Assembly (NCBI GenBank): GCA_009693575.1
Contig: SHWZ01000013.1
Location: forward strand, 1-50,754
Origin: Flavobacteriaceae bacterium
GTDB taxonomy: Bacteria; Bacteroidota; Bacteroidia; UKL13-3
Direction of reading: 5' to 3'
Length of the DNA stretch: 50,754 nt
Shown here: piece by piece, positions 15,921 through 25,300 of the stretch
Layout of the letters: each line of letters begins with the position of its first letter
How positions within the stretch are numbered: the first letter of the stretch is position 1
Notes under the pieces: generated by a model
Told to the model about the DNA's origin: nothing
Databases searched by the model: none
The model's input: the letters and a program-made list of their open reading frames with translations, nothing else
Made by a program: the position numbers and the translations under genes

Positions 15921-18023
15921 TCAACTCACCCTTCCCCAATCTCCTTTTTGGGTTCTATATTTTTCAAAGAAATTGGCAGTTGCAAAGTTTTCAGGTTTCT
16001 GCAAAGATGGGTCAATTTCCAGCAGTTGCAGTGCTTCGTTGCGTGTCAGTTCTATCCATTGTCCGTCAAGGGCCAGATTGGCCAGTTTCAAATTCAGCAA
16101 TCCACTTTGTCGTGTGCCTTCAATGTCGCCCGGCCCTCGAAGTTGCAAATCGGTTTCAGCAATCTTGAATCCATCGGTGGTTTCTGTCATGGTTTTGATA
16201 CGTTTGCGAGATTCATTTCCCATTTTATCACCTGTTACTAATATACAATAACTCTGCTCCCCTCCCCTACCCACTCGCCCACGAAGCTGATGCAATTGCG
16301 ATAGTCCAAACCGCTCGGCACTCATAATTACCATCACGGTGGCGTTGGGCACGTCCACCCCAACTTCTATCACGGTGGTGGCCACCATCACCTGACTTTG
16401 GTTGCTGGCAAAGCTTTGCATAGCTTGTTCCTTTTCCTTGGGTTTCAATCGGCCATGCACCATCACCAATTTGAATTCCCCTTCCGGAAAATGATGTTGC
16501 ACCAACTCAAATCCTTCGGCCAAATTCTGCAAGTCCAGTTTCTCCGATTCTTCTATTAATGGATATACAAAATATGCCTGCCGCCCTTGCCTCACTTGCT
16601 CTTTCACAAAATCAAACAATACCATCATACCACGGTCGTAACGGTGCAGGGTTTTTATGGGGATGCGGCCTGCCGGCAGTTCATCTATTACCGATACTTC
16701 CAAATCGCCATATAAGGTCATGGCAAGTGTGCGTGGAATGGGTGTGGCCGTCATCACCAGTATATGCGGCGGCTGCGTATTTTTTGTCCAAAGTTTATAC
16801 CGCTGCTGCACCCCAAAACGGTGCTGTTCGTCTATAACTACCAATCCCAGGTTTTGAAACTGAACGACATCTTCTATCAGAGCATGTGTGCCAATGAGTA
16901 TATGCAAACTGCCATCGGCCAAGGCTTCCAAAATCGGTCGACGTTCCTTTTGGGTAACCGAACCCGTGAGCAAGTCCACCTTCACATCCATACCTTCCAA
17001 CATTTTCGATATGCTCTTGAAATGCTGCTGAGCTAACACCTCAGTAGGAGCCATCAAGCAAGCCTGATAGCCGTTGTCCACTGCCATCAACATACTCATC
17101 AAAGCCACGACCGTTTTGCCGCTGCCCACATCACCTTGAAGCAGGCGATTCATGTGTTTGCCGCCCCGCATGTTTGTGCGTATTTCTTTCAACACCCTTT
17201 TCTGGGCTTCGGTGAGTGTAAATGGCAGTTGGGTTTCATAGAAATGATTGAATTGAGGGCCAATTTTTTCAAAGGATACACCAGTGGCCGCCCTGCTATT
17301 ACGGTTCTTTAGCTGTACTATTTTCAACTGCATAAAGAAAAGTTCCTCAAACTTCAGCCTGTCGGTAGCCTGCTGCAAGGCTTCTATCTTTTGCGGGAAA
17401 TGTATATTCCTGAACGCTTCGTGGCGGTTCATCAACTTATTTCTGGATATACTATTCGGCGGCAGGTTTTCGTCCAGTTTCAGTTCGGGGTTAGCCAGCA
17501 ACATCCGCAAATGTTTCGTCAATCCTCTGCTGTCAAGGCCACGGGCTTTCATTTTCTCGGTGGTGTGATATACAGGTTGTAGCCCAGTTTCCGCCACTTC
17601 GTTTTCGGTAGTTGTCAGTTCAGGGTGGCTGAGAGTGATGATATTTCTGAAGAGAGAGGGCTTTCCAAAAGCGATATACTGCCCGCCGGGTTTCAGCGAA
17701 TCCATGAGCCAGCCCGGCACTTTGAACCATACCAGCTCAATATATCCAGTGGAATCACTCAGCTTCGCCGACAGCCGCTCCTGTCCCTTTTTTCCTTCCT
17801 TTTTTAGTTCTGATAAAACACCTTTCACCTGAATGTATGGCAGGTTGTCGTCTAGTTCCTTGATGGGCCAAACCTTCGTTCGGTCAACATGCCTAAACGG
17901 GAAATGGTGCAGCAAATCACCAAAGGTGAAAATGCCCAGCTCCGCCCGCAGCAGTTCGGCCTTGGCAGGGCCTACTCCTTTCAGGAATTCAATGGGGGTT
18001 TCTATGAATGGTGGTCGAAGCAT
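15921..18023 (-). CDS. recG: ATP-dependent DNA helicase RecG
   Basis: RecG is a superfamily 2 helicase that remodels stalled forks and branch-migrates Holliday junctions. The 700-aa product has the normal layout. An N-terminal helical part leads into the OB-fold wedge domain (about residues 60-150). Helicase motifs follow: motif I GDVGSGKT (297-304), motif II DEQH (398-401), and motif III TATPIPRT. The C-terminal helicase domain contains TTVIEVGVDVPNA and QLRGRVGRG. The RecG C-terminal segment runs through DLQLRGPGDIEGTRQSG. Nothing is missing. TAATTTG, a one-base-shortened -7-like box, lies 11 nt before the ATG in the context CCGTAATTTGC, which is also found upstream of the TonB receptor. 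Confidence 0.97.
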   Translation of the reverse strand: MLRPPFIETPIEFLKGVGPAKAELLRAELGIFTFGDLLHHFPFRHVDRTKVWPIKELDDNLPYIQVKGVLSELKKEGKKGQERLSAKLSDSTGYIELVWFKVPGWLMDSLKPGGQYIAFGKPSLFRNIITLSHPELTTTENEVAETGLQPVYHTTEKMKARGLDSRGLTKHLRMLLANPELKLDENLPPNSISRNKLMNRHEAFRNIHFPQKIEALQQATDRLKFEELFFMQLKIVQLKNRNSRAATGVSFEKIGPQFNHFYETQLPFTLTEAQKRVLKEIRTNMRGGKHMNRLLQGDVGSGKTVVALMSMLMAVDNGYQACLMAPTEVLAQQHFKSISKMLEGMDVKVDLLTGSVTQKERRPILEALADGSLHILIGTHALIEDVVQFQNLGLVVIDEQHRFGVQQRYKLWTKNTQPPHILVMTATPIPRTLAMTLYGDLEVSVIDELPAGRIPIKTLHRYDRGMMVLFDFVKEQVRQGRQAYFVYPLIEESEKLDLQNLAEGFELVQHHFPEGEFKLVMVHGRLKPKEKEQAMQSFASNQSQVMVATTVIEVGVDVPNATVMVIMSAERFGLSQLHQLRGRVGRGGEQSYCILVTGDKMGNESRKRIKTMTETTDGFKIAETDLQLRGPGDIEGTRQSGLLNLKLANLALDGQWIELTRNEALQLLEIDPSLQKPENFATANFFEKYRTQKGDWGRVS

Positions 18024-18067
18024 AATTCCGGCGGCAAATTACGGGGGAGTTATTCTGTGATGTAGAT

Positions 18068-18092
18068 ATTCAACTTTGAAAGGAAGTTGAAT
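18068..18092. repeat. 9-bp inverted repeat in the recG divergent gap
   Basis: ATTCAACTT-tgaaagg-AAGTTGAAT is a perfect dyad between the divergently transcribed recG and the small lipoprotein gene. With no T-run it looks more like an operator or RNA hairpin than a terminator. Confidence 0.4.
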
Positions 18093-18176
18093 CCATTAAA
18101 TCATCACCAAACTATAGCCTAATACCAAGAATTGAGTACGAGCAAAGCCTATTATTCTACCTTCATAAATTATTAA

Positions 18177-18482
18177 ATGAAACGTACCAATACAATTCTT
18201 ATTTGCATTCTCTCTATTTTCCAAATGCCTCATTGCACAAAGCCTAGTAAGGTGTTGACTAAAGAAGGTTGCTCTTGGGATGGGACACACACCTTCAATG
18301 GAATTGTAGACTCAGGCTTCAACATGGTTTTTAATACAGATGGATCAGGAGAGGAAACAATTGACTCAAAGCCCTACCGGAATTTTTGGTGGGAGTATGA
18401 ATGGACTAACCGCAGCATAGGTGTAACTAGTACTTTCACCCATGTCCGAGAAAATTTTACTGTGGTGGTAAGTGAGGCGTAA
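18177..18482 (+). CDS. Small putative lipoprotein, probably frameshifted near its 3' end
   Basis: The 101-aa frame starts MKRTNTILICILSIFQMPHC, which reads as a signal peptide ending in a possible lipobox cysteine. The rest is beta-strand-like with many aromatics (NFWWEYEWTNRSIG). The frame stops at VVVSEA. The +1 frame directly after it reads RNYEKWISDDRNNLIWELTKKE, then TAG at 18544-18546. That tail looks like the natural C-terminus of a small lipocalin-like protein, so the ancestral gene was probably 18177-18546 with a one-base indel near 18478. I recognise no family. It is isolated, between recG and fabH. Confidence 0.5.
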   Translation: MKRTNTILICILSIFQMPHCTKPSKVLTKEGCSWDGTHTFNGIVDSGFNMVFNTDGSGEETIDSKPYRNFWWEYEWTNRSIGVTSTFTHVRENFTVVVSEA

Positions 18483-18680
18483 TTATGAAAAATGGATTAG
18501 TGATGACCGAAATAACTTAATATGGGAGTTAACCAAAAAGGAATAGTAATTACGGCAGAAATATTCAAGTTATTGCAATAGTTAGCTTTTCTAGGATGTA
18601 GTTTTCATGCTGCAACAGGTTCATTTTGTTTCCAATTCCTTGTACAAAAGTTGAAACGAAACCAGCATCTTGTCCCTGCT

Positions 18681-18688
18681 TACATTTG
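18681..18688 (+). promoter_or_regulatory. -7 box of fabH-gpmI
   Basis: TACATTTG matches TAnnTTTG and ends 18 nt before the fabH ATG, predicting a short leader. No well-spaced -33 TTG is evident; the nearest good one is 27 nt away. Confidence 0.55.
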
Positions 18689-18706
18689 CCGCACTAAAAT
18701 ACGAAT

Positions 18707-19696
18707 ATGAGCAAGATAACAGCAGCCATTACCGCAGTGGGCGGCTATGTGCCCCCCGACCTGATAACTAACCAAGACTTAGAGAAAATGGTTGATACCA
18801 GCAACGAGTGGATACTGACCCGAACTGGCATTGAAACCCGACATGTATTGCGAAACGCTGAGTTCAGCGATATGGGGATGGCTGCAGTCAATCAATTGTT
18901 GGAGAAGCGGGGCATTAAGGCAACTGATATTGACTTGCTGATCTGTTGCACCGTTACCGGCGATATGATCTTTCCGGCCAGTAGTAATATAATATGCGAC
19001 AAAATTGGAGCTAAAAACGCATGGGGATTTGACCTGAGTGCTGCCTGCTCTGGGTTTATTTTTGGCATGGAAACAGGTGCGAAGATGGTAGAAAGCGGGA
19101 AGTACAAAAAAGTGGTGGTGATAGGCGGTGACCGCATGACAAGCATAATTGATTATACCGATAGGAATACCTGCATCATTTTCGGTGATGGATTAGGGGC
19201 TGTACTTTTAGAACCCAATGAAGAGGGGTTAGGAGTGATTGATTCTATATTGCATGTGGATGGCTCTGGTCGTCAGTTTTTGCATCAAAAAGCCGGCGGA
19301 AGTAGCAACCCTCCCACTCGCGAAACGGTGGATGCACGCATGCACTATGTATATCAGGAAGGCAAGACCGTGTTCAAGTTTGCGGTGACCAATATGGCCG
19401 AAGTGAGCCATCAGATAATGGAACGCAACAACTTAACTGCTGACGATGTGGCTTGGCTAGTGCCGCATCAAGCCAACAAACGAATAATAGACGCAACAGC
19501 TGAACGTATGGGAATAGACAGTAGTAAAGTAATGTTGAACATACAGCGGTTTGGCAATACTACCAACGGCACTTTGCCACTATGCCTGTGGGAATGGGAA
19601 AGCAAGTTAAAGAAGGGGGACAATATTATCCTGTCGGCTTTTGGTGGGGGTTTCACGTGGGGAGCCATGTATATCAAGTGGGCTTACGGCGAATGA
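18707..19696 (+). CDS. fabH: 3-oxoacyl-[ACP] synthase III (KAS III)
   Basis: FabH condenses an acyl-CoA primer with malonyl-ACP to start fatty acid synthesis. The 329-aa product is of normal length and carries the Cys-His-Asn triad. Cys114 lies in LSAACSGF, His254 in WLVPHQANKRI and Asn284 in RFGNTTNGT. The N-terminus contains the usual TSNEWILTRTGI motif. The Gly-rich C-terminus (LSAFGGGFTWGA) is also standard. The stop codon overlaps the start of gpmI in an ATGA junction, so the two are translationally coupled. The rpmF/plsX genes often found beside fabH are not adjacent here. Confidence 0.96.
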   Translation: MSKITAAITAVGGYVPPDLITNQDLEKMVDTSNEWILTRTGIETRHVLRNAEFSDMGMAAVNQLLEKRGIKATDIDLLICCTVTGDMIFPASSNIICDKIGAKNAWGFDLSAACSGFIFGMETGAKMVESGKYKKVVVIGGDRMTSIIDYTDRNTCIIFGDGLGAVLLEPNEEGLGVIDSILHVDGSGRQFLHQKAGGSSNPPTRETVDARMHYVYQEGKTVFKFAVTNMAEVSHQIMERNNLTADDVAWLVPHQANKRIIDATAERMGIDSSKVMLNIQRFGNTTNGTLPLCLWEWESKLKKGDNIILSAFGGGFTWGAMYIKWAYGE

Positions 19697-21204
19697 GCAA
19701 AGTTGCACTACTGATTCTTGATGGTTGGGGACGGGGTAAAAACTATCCAGGCAATGCAATTGAACTTGCTAACAGGCATTATGTAGAAAACCTCAGCAAA
19801 GCCTTTCCAATAGCCTATTTGCAAACCAGTGGCGAAGCAGTTGGCCTGCCTGATGGACAAATGGGCAATAGCGAAGTTGGCCATTTGAATATAGGTGCTG
19901 GACGAGTTGTCTACCAGCAATTGGGGTTGATTCACAATGCATTCAAGGATGAGGAAGTGGAAAAAAATGTAATTCTGCTGGATGCACTGCAATATGCCAA
20001 AACAAACAAAAAGGCAGTACACTTTATTGGCCTGCTGAGCGATGGAGGGGTGCATTCGCATAATGACCACCTTCATGGTTTGTGTACTATTGCCGAGCAA
20101 CACAATCAACCTGTTTTTATCCATGCGTTTTTGGATGGTAGAGATACTGATCCAAAATCTGGAAAAGGCTATTTAGAAACACTTTTGAAACATATTGAAG
20201 GCAGCACAGCAAAACTGGCTTCTGTCGTTGGTCGCTACTATGCAATGGATAGAGACAAACGCTGGGAACGGGTGAAGTTGGCCTATGATTTATTAGTGAA
20301 AGGCGAAGGGGAAAGCAGCCAAGACATAGTAAAAACTATTGAAGAAAAATATACAGCAGGCATCACAGATGAGTTTATGAAACCCATAATTTTGGTGGAT
20401 GAAGTTGGCAATCCTAATGCGATAATTCAAGAAGGGGATGTGGTCATCAATATCAATTTTCGAACTGATAGAGGCCGGGAAATTACGCAAGTGCTCACCC
20501 AACATAATTTTCCTGAACAGGATATGAAAAAAATAAATCTTCATTATATCACTATGACGGTGTATGATGAGACTTTTGAGAACGTTCAAACCCTTTTCCA
20601 TAACGATGATTTGGCGATGACATTAGGGGAGGTTTTGGAGCTAGCAGGGAAGACCCAAGTACGGATAGCTGAAACAGAAAAGTACCCACATGTTACTTTT
20701 TTTTTCAGTGGTGGTAGGGAAACGGAATTTATTGGAGAGCATCGGTATATGTGCCCTTCTCCCAAGGTAGCCACCTACGATTTGCAACCAGAAATGAGTG
20801 CAGAAGAGGTAAAGAACTCAACCCTAAAAGCCATCACGGAAGACCGAGCCGATTTCATTGTGACCAATTTTGCCAACCCTGATATGGTGGGACATACGGG
20901 TGTATTAACAGCGGTGATAAAAGCCATTGAAAAAGTGGATGCCTGTGTGGAAGAAATCATTAAAATAGCTCTTGCGAATAATTATACTTTGCTCATAACA
21001 GCTGACCATGGCAACAGTGAATACATGCTGAACGAGGATGGAACACCCAACACTGCCCACACCACAAACGAAGTACCACTGTGGTTGGTGAGCAATACAC
21101 AAATGACATTACACAATGGTAAGCTTGCAGACCTGGCCCCAACAATACTTCATTTGTTGGGAGTTACAAAGCCTGTAGAAATGACTGGGGTAAGTTTGGT
21201 TTAA
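19693..21204 (+). CDS. gpmI: 2,3-bisphosphoglycerate-independent phosphoglycerate mutase
   Basis: GpmI interconverts 3- and 2-phosphoglycerate in glycolysis using two Mn ions and a phosphoserine intermediate. From the ATG at 19693 the protein is 503 aa, typical for the family. The N-terminus has the metal aspartate (ALLILDGWG) and the nucleophile Ser60 in GQMGNSEVGHLNIGAGR. Later come SDGGVHSHNDH and FLDGRDTDPKSG. C-terminal metal ligands sit in NFANPDMVGHTG and ITADHGNSE. The reading frame extends 37 codons upstream inside fabH, but family alignment and the ATGA overlap support the start used here. Enolase, the next glycolytic enzyme, is about 11 kb away, not in the operon. Confidence 0.97.
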   Translation: MSKVALLILDGWGRGKNYPGNAIELANRHYVENLSKAFPIAYLQTSGEAVGLPDGQMGNSEVGHLNIGAGRVVYQQLGLIHNAFKDEEVEKNVILLDALQYAKTNKKAVHFIGLLSDGGVHSHNDHLHGLCTIAEQHNQPVFIHAFLDGRDTDPKSGKGYLETLLKHIEGSTAKLASVVGRYYAMDRDKRWERVKLAYDLLVKGEGESSQDIVKTIEEKYTAGITDEFMKPIILVDEVGNPNAIIQEGDVVININFRTDRGREITQVLTQHNFPEQDMKKINLHYITMTVYDETFENVQTLFHNDDLAMTLGEVLELAGKTQVRIAETEKYPHVTFFFSGGRETEFIGEHRYMCPSPKVATYDLQPEMSAEEVKNSTLKAITEDRADFIVTNFANPDMVGHTGVLTAVIKAIEKVDACVEEIIKIALANNYTLLITADHGNSEYMLNEDGTPNTAHTTNEVPLWLVSNTQMTLHNGKLADLAPTILHLLGVTKPVEMTGVSLV

Positions 21205-21213
21205 TTAAGATAA

Positions 21214-23175
21214 TCAGCGAACCAAAAATAGCTTTCCTTTCAGAAGTTTTTCAGATATTCCTTTTTTATCAACACCACGGTAGAGTATGATGTAAACATA
21301 TACTTCCTCTGGACACGGCTGGCCTTTGAAAGTGCCATCCCATCCCTGAAACTGGTCGAATGTATTGAATACCTTTTCGCCCCAGCGGTTGTATATGTGC
21401 ATTTGGAACGAATCGATAAAAACACCCTTTGGTAGAAAGACTTCGTTTATTTTGTTGTTATTGGGCGAAAAAGCATTTGGTACATATATTTTAGGCCCAC
21501 ATCGTTCTTCGATCTCAAACTGCTTAGTATTTTTACACCCACGCTCATTGGCAAGGGTCAAGGAAAGTAGTACTGGTTTGGTTACTATAAGAATGGAATC
21601 TGTCTGACCATCTGGTTGCCATAAATAACTATATGCATGACCGGGATAAAGCTGAATCGTATCACCGAAATCGGAACAGATAATGAAAGAATCAGCAAGT
21701 AGGATTGGATACCCCGAGTCAATAGAAACACGTATGCTGTCCTGCACAATACATCCATTGTTGTTTACTCGTACGATAAAATTCCCTGCTGTATCTGTTG
21801 TAATTTGTTGCAAGGTGTCACCTACGTTCCAAGCTACTGAGTATTGCGGGTTCAGAGCATCAAGTGTGATACTTTCGCCATTGCAAATAATACTATCGAG
21901 GCCAAGTTCTATGATCGGTTTTGGTGAGAAAAGAATAGTGACAGTATCGGTAAAAGTACATCCAACAGCATACGCTGAAAGTATGCATGTAGCATCTTGA
22001 AAAACTGACCTGCTGGGTAGGTTGCTGGCATCATCCCAAAGTAACGTAAACCCACTAGTATCAGTTATCCCTACCAATACAGTATCACCAATACATGCAT
22101 ATTTGTCTACACCAAGGAAGCCTTCGGGCAGGTGAGTGAGAACGATTGTAATACTGTCAAAACCAACACAAGCACCACGCATTTCTTTGAGCCAATAAAT
22201 TCCAGACTTAGAAACCAGAATAGAAGCAGTTGAATCACCTGTACTCCAACTATATTTTTCTCCACCTGTTGAATCGCCATAAAGCCTTACTGATGGCATA
22301 CAAAGAACTAGGTCAGCCCCCAAATCAGGAGTTATCGGTGGATATACATTCACCTGAACACTGTCGGTAGCTTTACAACTGTCTTTCCATCCTGTAGCCC
22401 AGTAGATACCTGAACTGCTCACATCAAAATAGGTATTCCTCGAGCCGTCAAACCACACGACACTGTCAAATCCTGCTGAGGTTGCTGTAATTCTGGCCGT
22501 TGTGCCTTCACATATAGTCAAGTCTATTCCCAAGGAAAAGCCCAAGGATGCTGTGTTTGGTAGGCAGGTGGAAAATTCAATATCATCCAACCCAAAATCG
22601 TTGCCGTTTGCTACTGTGTTTTGGTTCACAATACATATAGTTGCCGTTGAATCGGTCCCACTGTTCCACAATTCAAAAAATTGAATCCATGATCCTGTTT
22701 TTAATGGTGCATTGAATATATTTCCAAAGTTTTTTCCATTGATGCTGAACTGGAGTGCCGCTGGATTTCCCTGACTGATAGTACAAAGCCAGGTGCTGAA
22801 AGAATACCGGGTGTGTGGCACAACCTTTATGCTTTGACACCACACCGAAACATTGCCTGCAGGAGAACCATTTACCACCATAAAATTCCCGCTTCCCGAG
22901 TGCCCGCTACCCGTAAATCCAAAATGAGTTTTCTTTGCATCGTTGGTCACATAGTATTTTGATTCGGGTACCAAATCAAGTTGGTGGCCATAGCTGCTAC
23001 TGAAACCCGAATTACCTGCCTCAAAATTTCCGTTCACCACCAAGTTTCCAGTAGGTATCATGCATTTGGGACACTGGGCTACTGTTTGATGAATAAATAG
23101 AAGAAACAAGAGGCAATAGACCGAAGTCACGATGAGCCAACTTGCTGTTTTTTGAAAAATTTTTTTTCTTGCCAT
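21214..23175 (-). CDS. Secreted Ig-like-repeat protein with T9SS type B C-terminus
   Basis: From the ATG at 23175 the protein is 653 aa, starting MARKKIFQKTASWLIVTSVY, a clear signal peptide cut before QCPKC. Residues about 40-210 look like a jelly-roll, carbohydrate-binding-type domain (NLVVNGNFEAGNSGF, FGLDDIEFSTC). About five Ig/PKD-like segments follow, with recurring cues such as LGADLVLC, YSWSTGDSTASI and SKSGIYWLK. The end (VPNAFSPNNNKINE, HIYNRWGEKVF, WDGTFKGQPCPEEVYVY) is the CHU_C/type B sorting domain. The frame runs 25 codons further upstream, but the ATG used here follows GGAAG at normal spacing. It converges with gpmI, 9 bp apart, with no hairpin between. The role is probably surface binding; no enzyme motif is seen. 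Confidence 0.88.
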   Translation of the reverse strand: MARKKIFQKTASWLIVTSVYCLLFLLFIHQTVAQCPKCMIPTGNLVVNGNFEAGNSGFSSSYGHQLDLVPESKYYVTNDAKKTHFGFTGSGHSGSGNFMVVNGSPAGNVSVWCQSIKVVPHTRYSFSTWLCTISQGNPAALQFSINGKNFGNIFNAPLKTGSWIQFFELWNSGTDSTATICIVNQNTVANGNDFGLDDIEFSTCLPNTASLGFSLGIDLTICEGTTARITATSAGFDSVVWFDGSRNTYFDVSSSGIYWATGWKDSCKATDSVQVNVYPPITPDLGADLVLCMPSVRLYGDSTGGEKYSWSTGDSTASILVSKSGIYWLKEMRGACVGFDSITIVLTHLPEGFLGVDKYACIGDTVLVGITDTSGFTLLWDDASNLPSRSVFQDATCILSAYAVGCTFTDTVTILFSPKPIIELGLDSIICNGESITLDALNPQYSVAWNVGDTLQQITTDTAGNFIVRVNNNGCIVQDSIRVSIDSGYPILLADSFIICSDFGDTIQLYPGHAYSYLWQPDGQTDSILIVTKPVLLSLTLANERGCKNTKQFEIEERCGPKIYVPNAFSPNNNKINEVFLPKGVFIDSFQMHIYNRWGEKVFNTFDQFQGWDGTFKGQPCPEEVYVYIILYRGVDKKGISEKLLKGKLFLVR

Positions 23176-23314
23176 TTTTTCTTCCTTCAATATTAAGCAA
23201 GTTCGCACTTGCAATCTGTTGAAATAAAATAGGTCAACCCTTTTTTCCACAATTACCCCACAACACTATTTTTTTTTGTTGAAAACTGAACCGTTTCCCA
23301 CATTTGAACACCGA

Positions 23315-23322
23315 TATTTTTG
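23315..23322 (+). promoter_or_regulatory. -7 box of parA
   Basis: TATTTTTG matches TAnnTTTG, 45 nt before the parA ATG, in the gap shared with the divergent T9SS cargo gene. The -33 element is not clear. Confidence 0.45.
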
Positions 23323-23367
23323 CGTACCGATTGATCAACAATTTCAACGGCCTAATTACTGAACCAA

Positions 23368-24183
23368 ATGGGAAAAATAATATCAATAGCAAATCAAAAA
23401 GGCGGAGTGGGCAAAACCACTACTGCCATCAACTTGGCAGCCAGCCTTGCAGTACTTGAATACAAGGTACTTCTCGTTGATGCTGACCCACAATCAAACA
23501 GCACTTCTGGTGTTGGCTTCGACCCTAAAAACGTAAAAGTGGGGCTATATGAGTGCCTAATAAATGACTTGAACGCTGAAGATGTGGTGCTTCAGCCCGA
23601 CATCGATAACCTATGGTTGCTACCTTGTAACATAGACTTGGTAGGTGCAGAGTTGGAGATGGTCCAACTGCCCAACCGCGAAAAAATGATGAAACGGGTA
23701 TTTGAAAAAATTCGTAATGACTACGATTTCATTATTATCGATTGTTCTCCATCGCTTGGCTTGATAACGCTTAATGCACTTACTGCTTCCGATTCGGTAA
23801 TTATACCCGTGCAGTGCGAATACTTTGCTTTGGACGGCCTTGCCAGACTCATCAACACGATAAAGATTGTGCAACGCACCACCAACCCAAACTTGCAGAT
23901 AGAAGGTATACTGTTGACCATGTACGACATGCGTCTTCGTCTCAGTAATCAAGTGGTGGAAGAAGTGAAACTGCATTTTCAGCAACTGGTGTTTGACACC
24001 ATCATTCACCGCAACACTCGCTTAAGCGAAGCCCCAAGTTTTGGAGTGCCCGTAATAAACCACGATGTGGAAAGCAAAGGAGCCATCAACTACTTAAACC
24101 TTGCCCGCGAACTGGCCCAGAAAAATGGCCTGACACGCATGACCCTTGAAGATAAGAAAGTAGATGAGGGGGTGCTAGGATAA
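23368..24183 (+). CDS. parA: Chromosome partitioning ATPase ParA (Soj)
   Basis: ParA is a DNA-binding Walker-type ATPase that moves ParB-bound origins apart. The 271-aa product has the deviant Walker A KGGVGKTT (residues 11-18), the Walker A' segment LLVDADPQSNST, and Walker B IIIDCSPSLGL. The C-terminal segment RNTRLSEAPSFGVPV is typical of chromosomal Soj proteins. It lacks the N-terminal HTH of plasmid type Ia ParAs, supporting a chromosomal role. parB follows 163 bp downstream; the gap contains a 7-bp stem (TACTCCT/AGGAGTA, 24192-24216) without a T-run, so read-through into parB is likely. Confidence 0.96.
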   Translation: MGKIISIANQKGGVGKTTTAINLAASLAVLEYKVLLVDADPQSNSTSGVGFDPKNVKVGLYECLINDLNAEDVVLQPDIDNLWLLPCNIDLVGAELEMVQLPNREKMMKRVFEKIRNDYDFIIIDCSPSLGLITLNALTASDSVIIPVQCEYFALDGLARLINTIKIVQRTTNPNLQIEGILLTMYDMRLRLSNQVVEEVKLHFQQLVFDTIIHRNTRLSEAPSFGVPVINHDVESKGAINYLNLARELAQKNGLTRMTLEDKKVDEGVLG

Positions 24184-24346
24184 GTTGAAAGTACTCCTGA
24201 TCATTATTAAGGAGTAGAATTACTATTTACGAATTGAAAATATTGATTTGAGCATTTGAATTGTGCACTAGTTATCCAACAAGACAATTACCACATCCCA
24301 CATAAGTATAACCTTTCCCACCAAGCGAGATTCCCACATTAATACA

Positions 24347-25234
24347 ATGAGTACAAAAAGAACTGGACTGGGCCGCGGCCTGAGTGCCCTGCTGAGCAGC
24401 AACGATACTGACATTACCGAACTTGCCGGAGAATTCCGAATGGGCTCGGTGGCAATGGTGAAAATTGGGGATATAGAAGCTAACCCATTCCAGCCACGAC
24501 TGGATTTTGACCCAGCATTACTTAACGAACTTGCTGACAGTATACGAGTGCATGGTATCATTCAACCTATCACCGTACGGAAAATGGGGTACGGCAAATA
24601 CCAAATAATCAGTGGTGAGCGGCGGACTAAAGCTAGTATTTTGGCAGGACTGGTAGAAATTCCTGCCTACGTTAGGTTGGCCGACGATCAAGGGATGCTT
24701 GAGATGGCATTAATTGAGAATATACAACGTAAAGACCTCAACAGTATAGAAATTGCCTTGTCGTATAAAAGGCTGTTAGAAGAATGTGACTTGAAACAAG
24801 AGCAGCTTGGCGAACGCGTTGGCAAAGACAGGACAACAGTAAACAACTATCTACGTTTGCTGAAACTTCCTGAAGATATACAAGCTGCTTTGCGTGACGA
24901 AAGAATCAGCATGGGTCATGCCAGAGCCATTATCAATGTGGATGACACCGAAAGGCAACGGGCCATTTTTGAGGAAATACTCAGCGGCAATCTTTCCGTT
25001 CGAAAGGTGGAAGACCTGGTGCGAAGCAAGGCCGACCCAAAGACAGGTTCAGCTTCTACCACTGCCAGCAAGGACAATTTTATCAACGAATTTGACACCT
25101 ACCAACATACACTCGGATATCGCTACACAGCCCCCATTTCATTCCGATTGAAAAGCTGCGGCAAGGGCGAAATTGTAATCCCATTCTCGGGCAAAGACGA
25201 CCTGCAACGGCTGATTGAACTGCTGGAAGGATGA
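24347..25234 (+). CDS. parB: Chromosome partitioning protein ParB (Spo0J)
   Basis: ParB is a CTP-dependent DNA clamp that loads at parS and spreads. The 295-aa product begins KRTGLGRGLSALL, the ParA-contact segment typical of ParB N-termini. It continues with the ParB/Srx fold (IEANPFQPRLDFD, LADSIRVHGIIQPI) and the CTP-site motif ISGERRTKAS. The LIENIQRKDLNSIE motif comes next, then a helix-turn-helix (LGERVGKDRTTVNNYLRLLKL) and a C-terminal dimerisation domain. Length is normal. I looked for a TGTTTCACGTGAAACA-like parS and saw none in the window. A DUF5683 gene follows, a common Bacteroidota order. Confidence 0.96.
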   Translation: MSTKRTGLGRGLSALLSSNDTDITELAGEFRMGSVAMVKIGDIEANPFQPRLDFDPALLNELADSIRVHGIIQPITVRKMGYGKYQIISGERRTKASILAGLVEIPAYVRLADDQGMLEMALIENIQRKDLNSIEIALSYKRLLEECDLKQEQLGERVGKDRTTVNNYLRLLKLPEDIQAALRDERISMGHARAIINVDDTERQRAIFEEILSGNLSVRKVEDLVRSKADPKTGSASTTASKDNFINEFDTYQHTLGYRYTAPISFRLKSCGKGEIVIPFSGKDDLQRLIELLEG

Positions 25235-25288
25235 AGGGGGGAAAGCTGGAAGGTAGAAGTACGATTTTTTTAGTCCAATCTTAGCCTT

Positions 25289-25296
25289 TAATTTTG
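25289..25296 (+). promoter_or_regulatory. -7 box abutting the DUF5683 start (leaderless candidate)
   Basis: TAATTTTG fits TAnnTTTG and ends 4 nt before the GTG start. Transcription should begin at or within a base or two of the start codon. Confidence 0.5.
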
Positions 25297-25300
25297 AGAG

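Noticed and set aside
19582-19692. 37-codon N-terminal extension of gpmI
   Set aside because: It lies inside fabH in another frame, and homologues start at MSKVALLILDGWG. The ATGA overlap gives the natural start.
23176-23250. 25-codon upstream extension of the 653-aa T9SS cargo
   Set aside because: The signal peptide begins properly at the downstream ATG, which is preceded by GGAAG at good spacing.
24192-24216. TACTCCT/AGGAGTA stem after parA considered as a terminator
   Set aside because: The stem is only 7 bp with an 11-nt loop and no T-run, and parB follows in the same direction.
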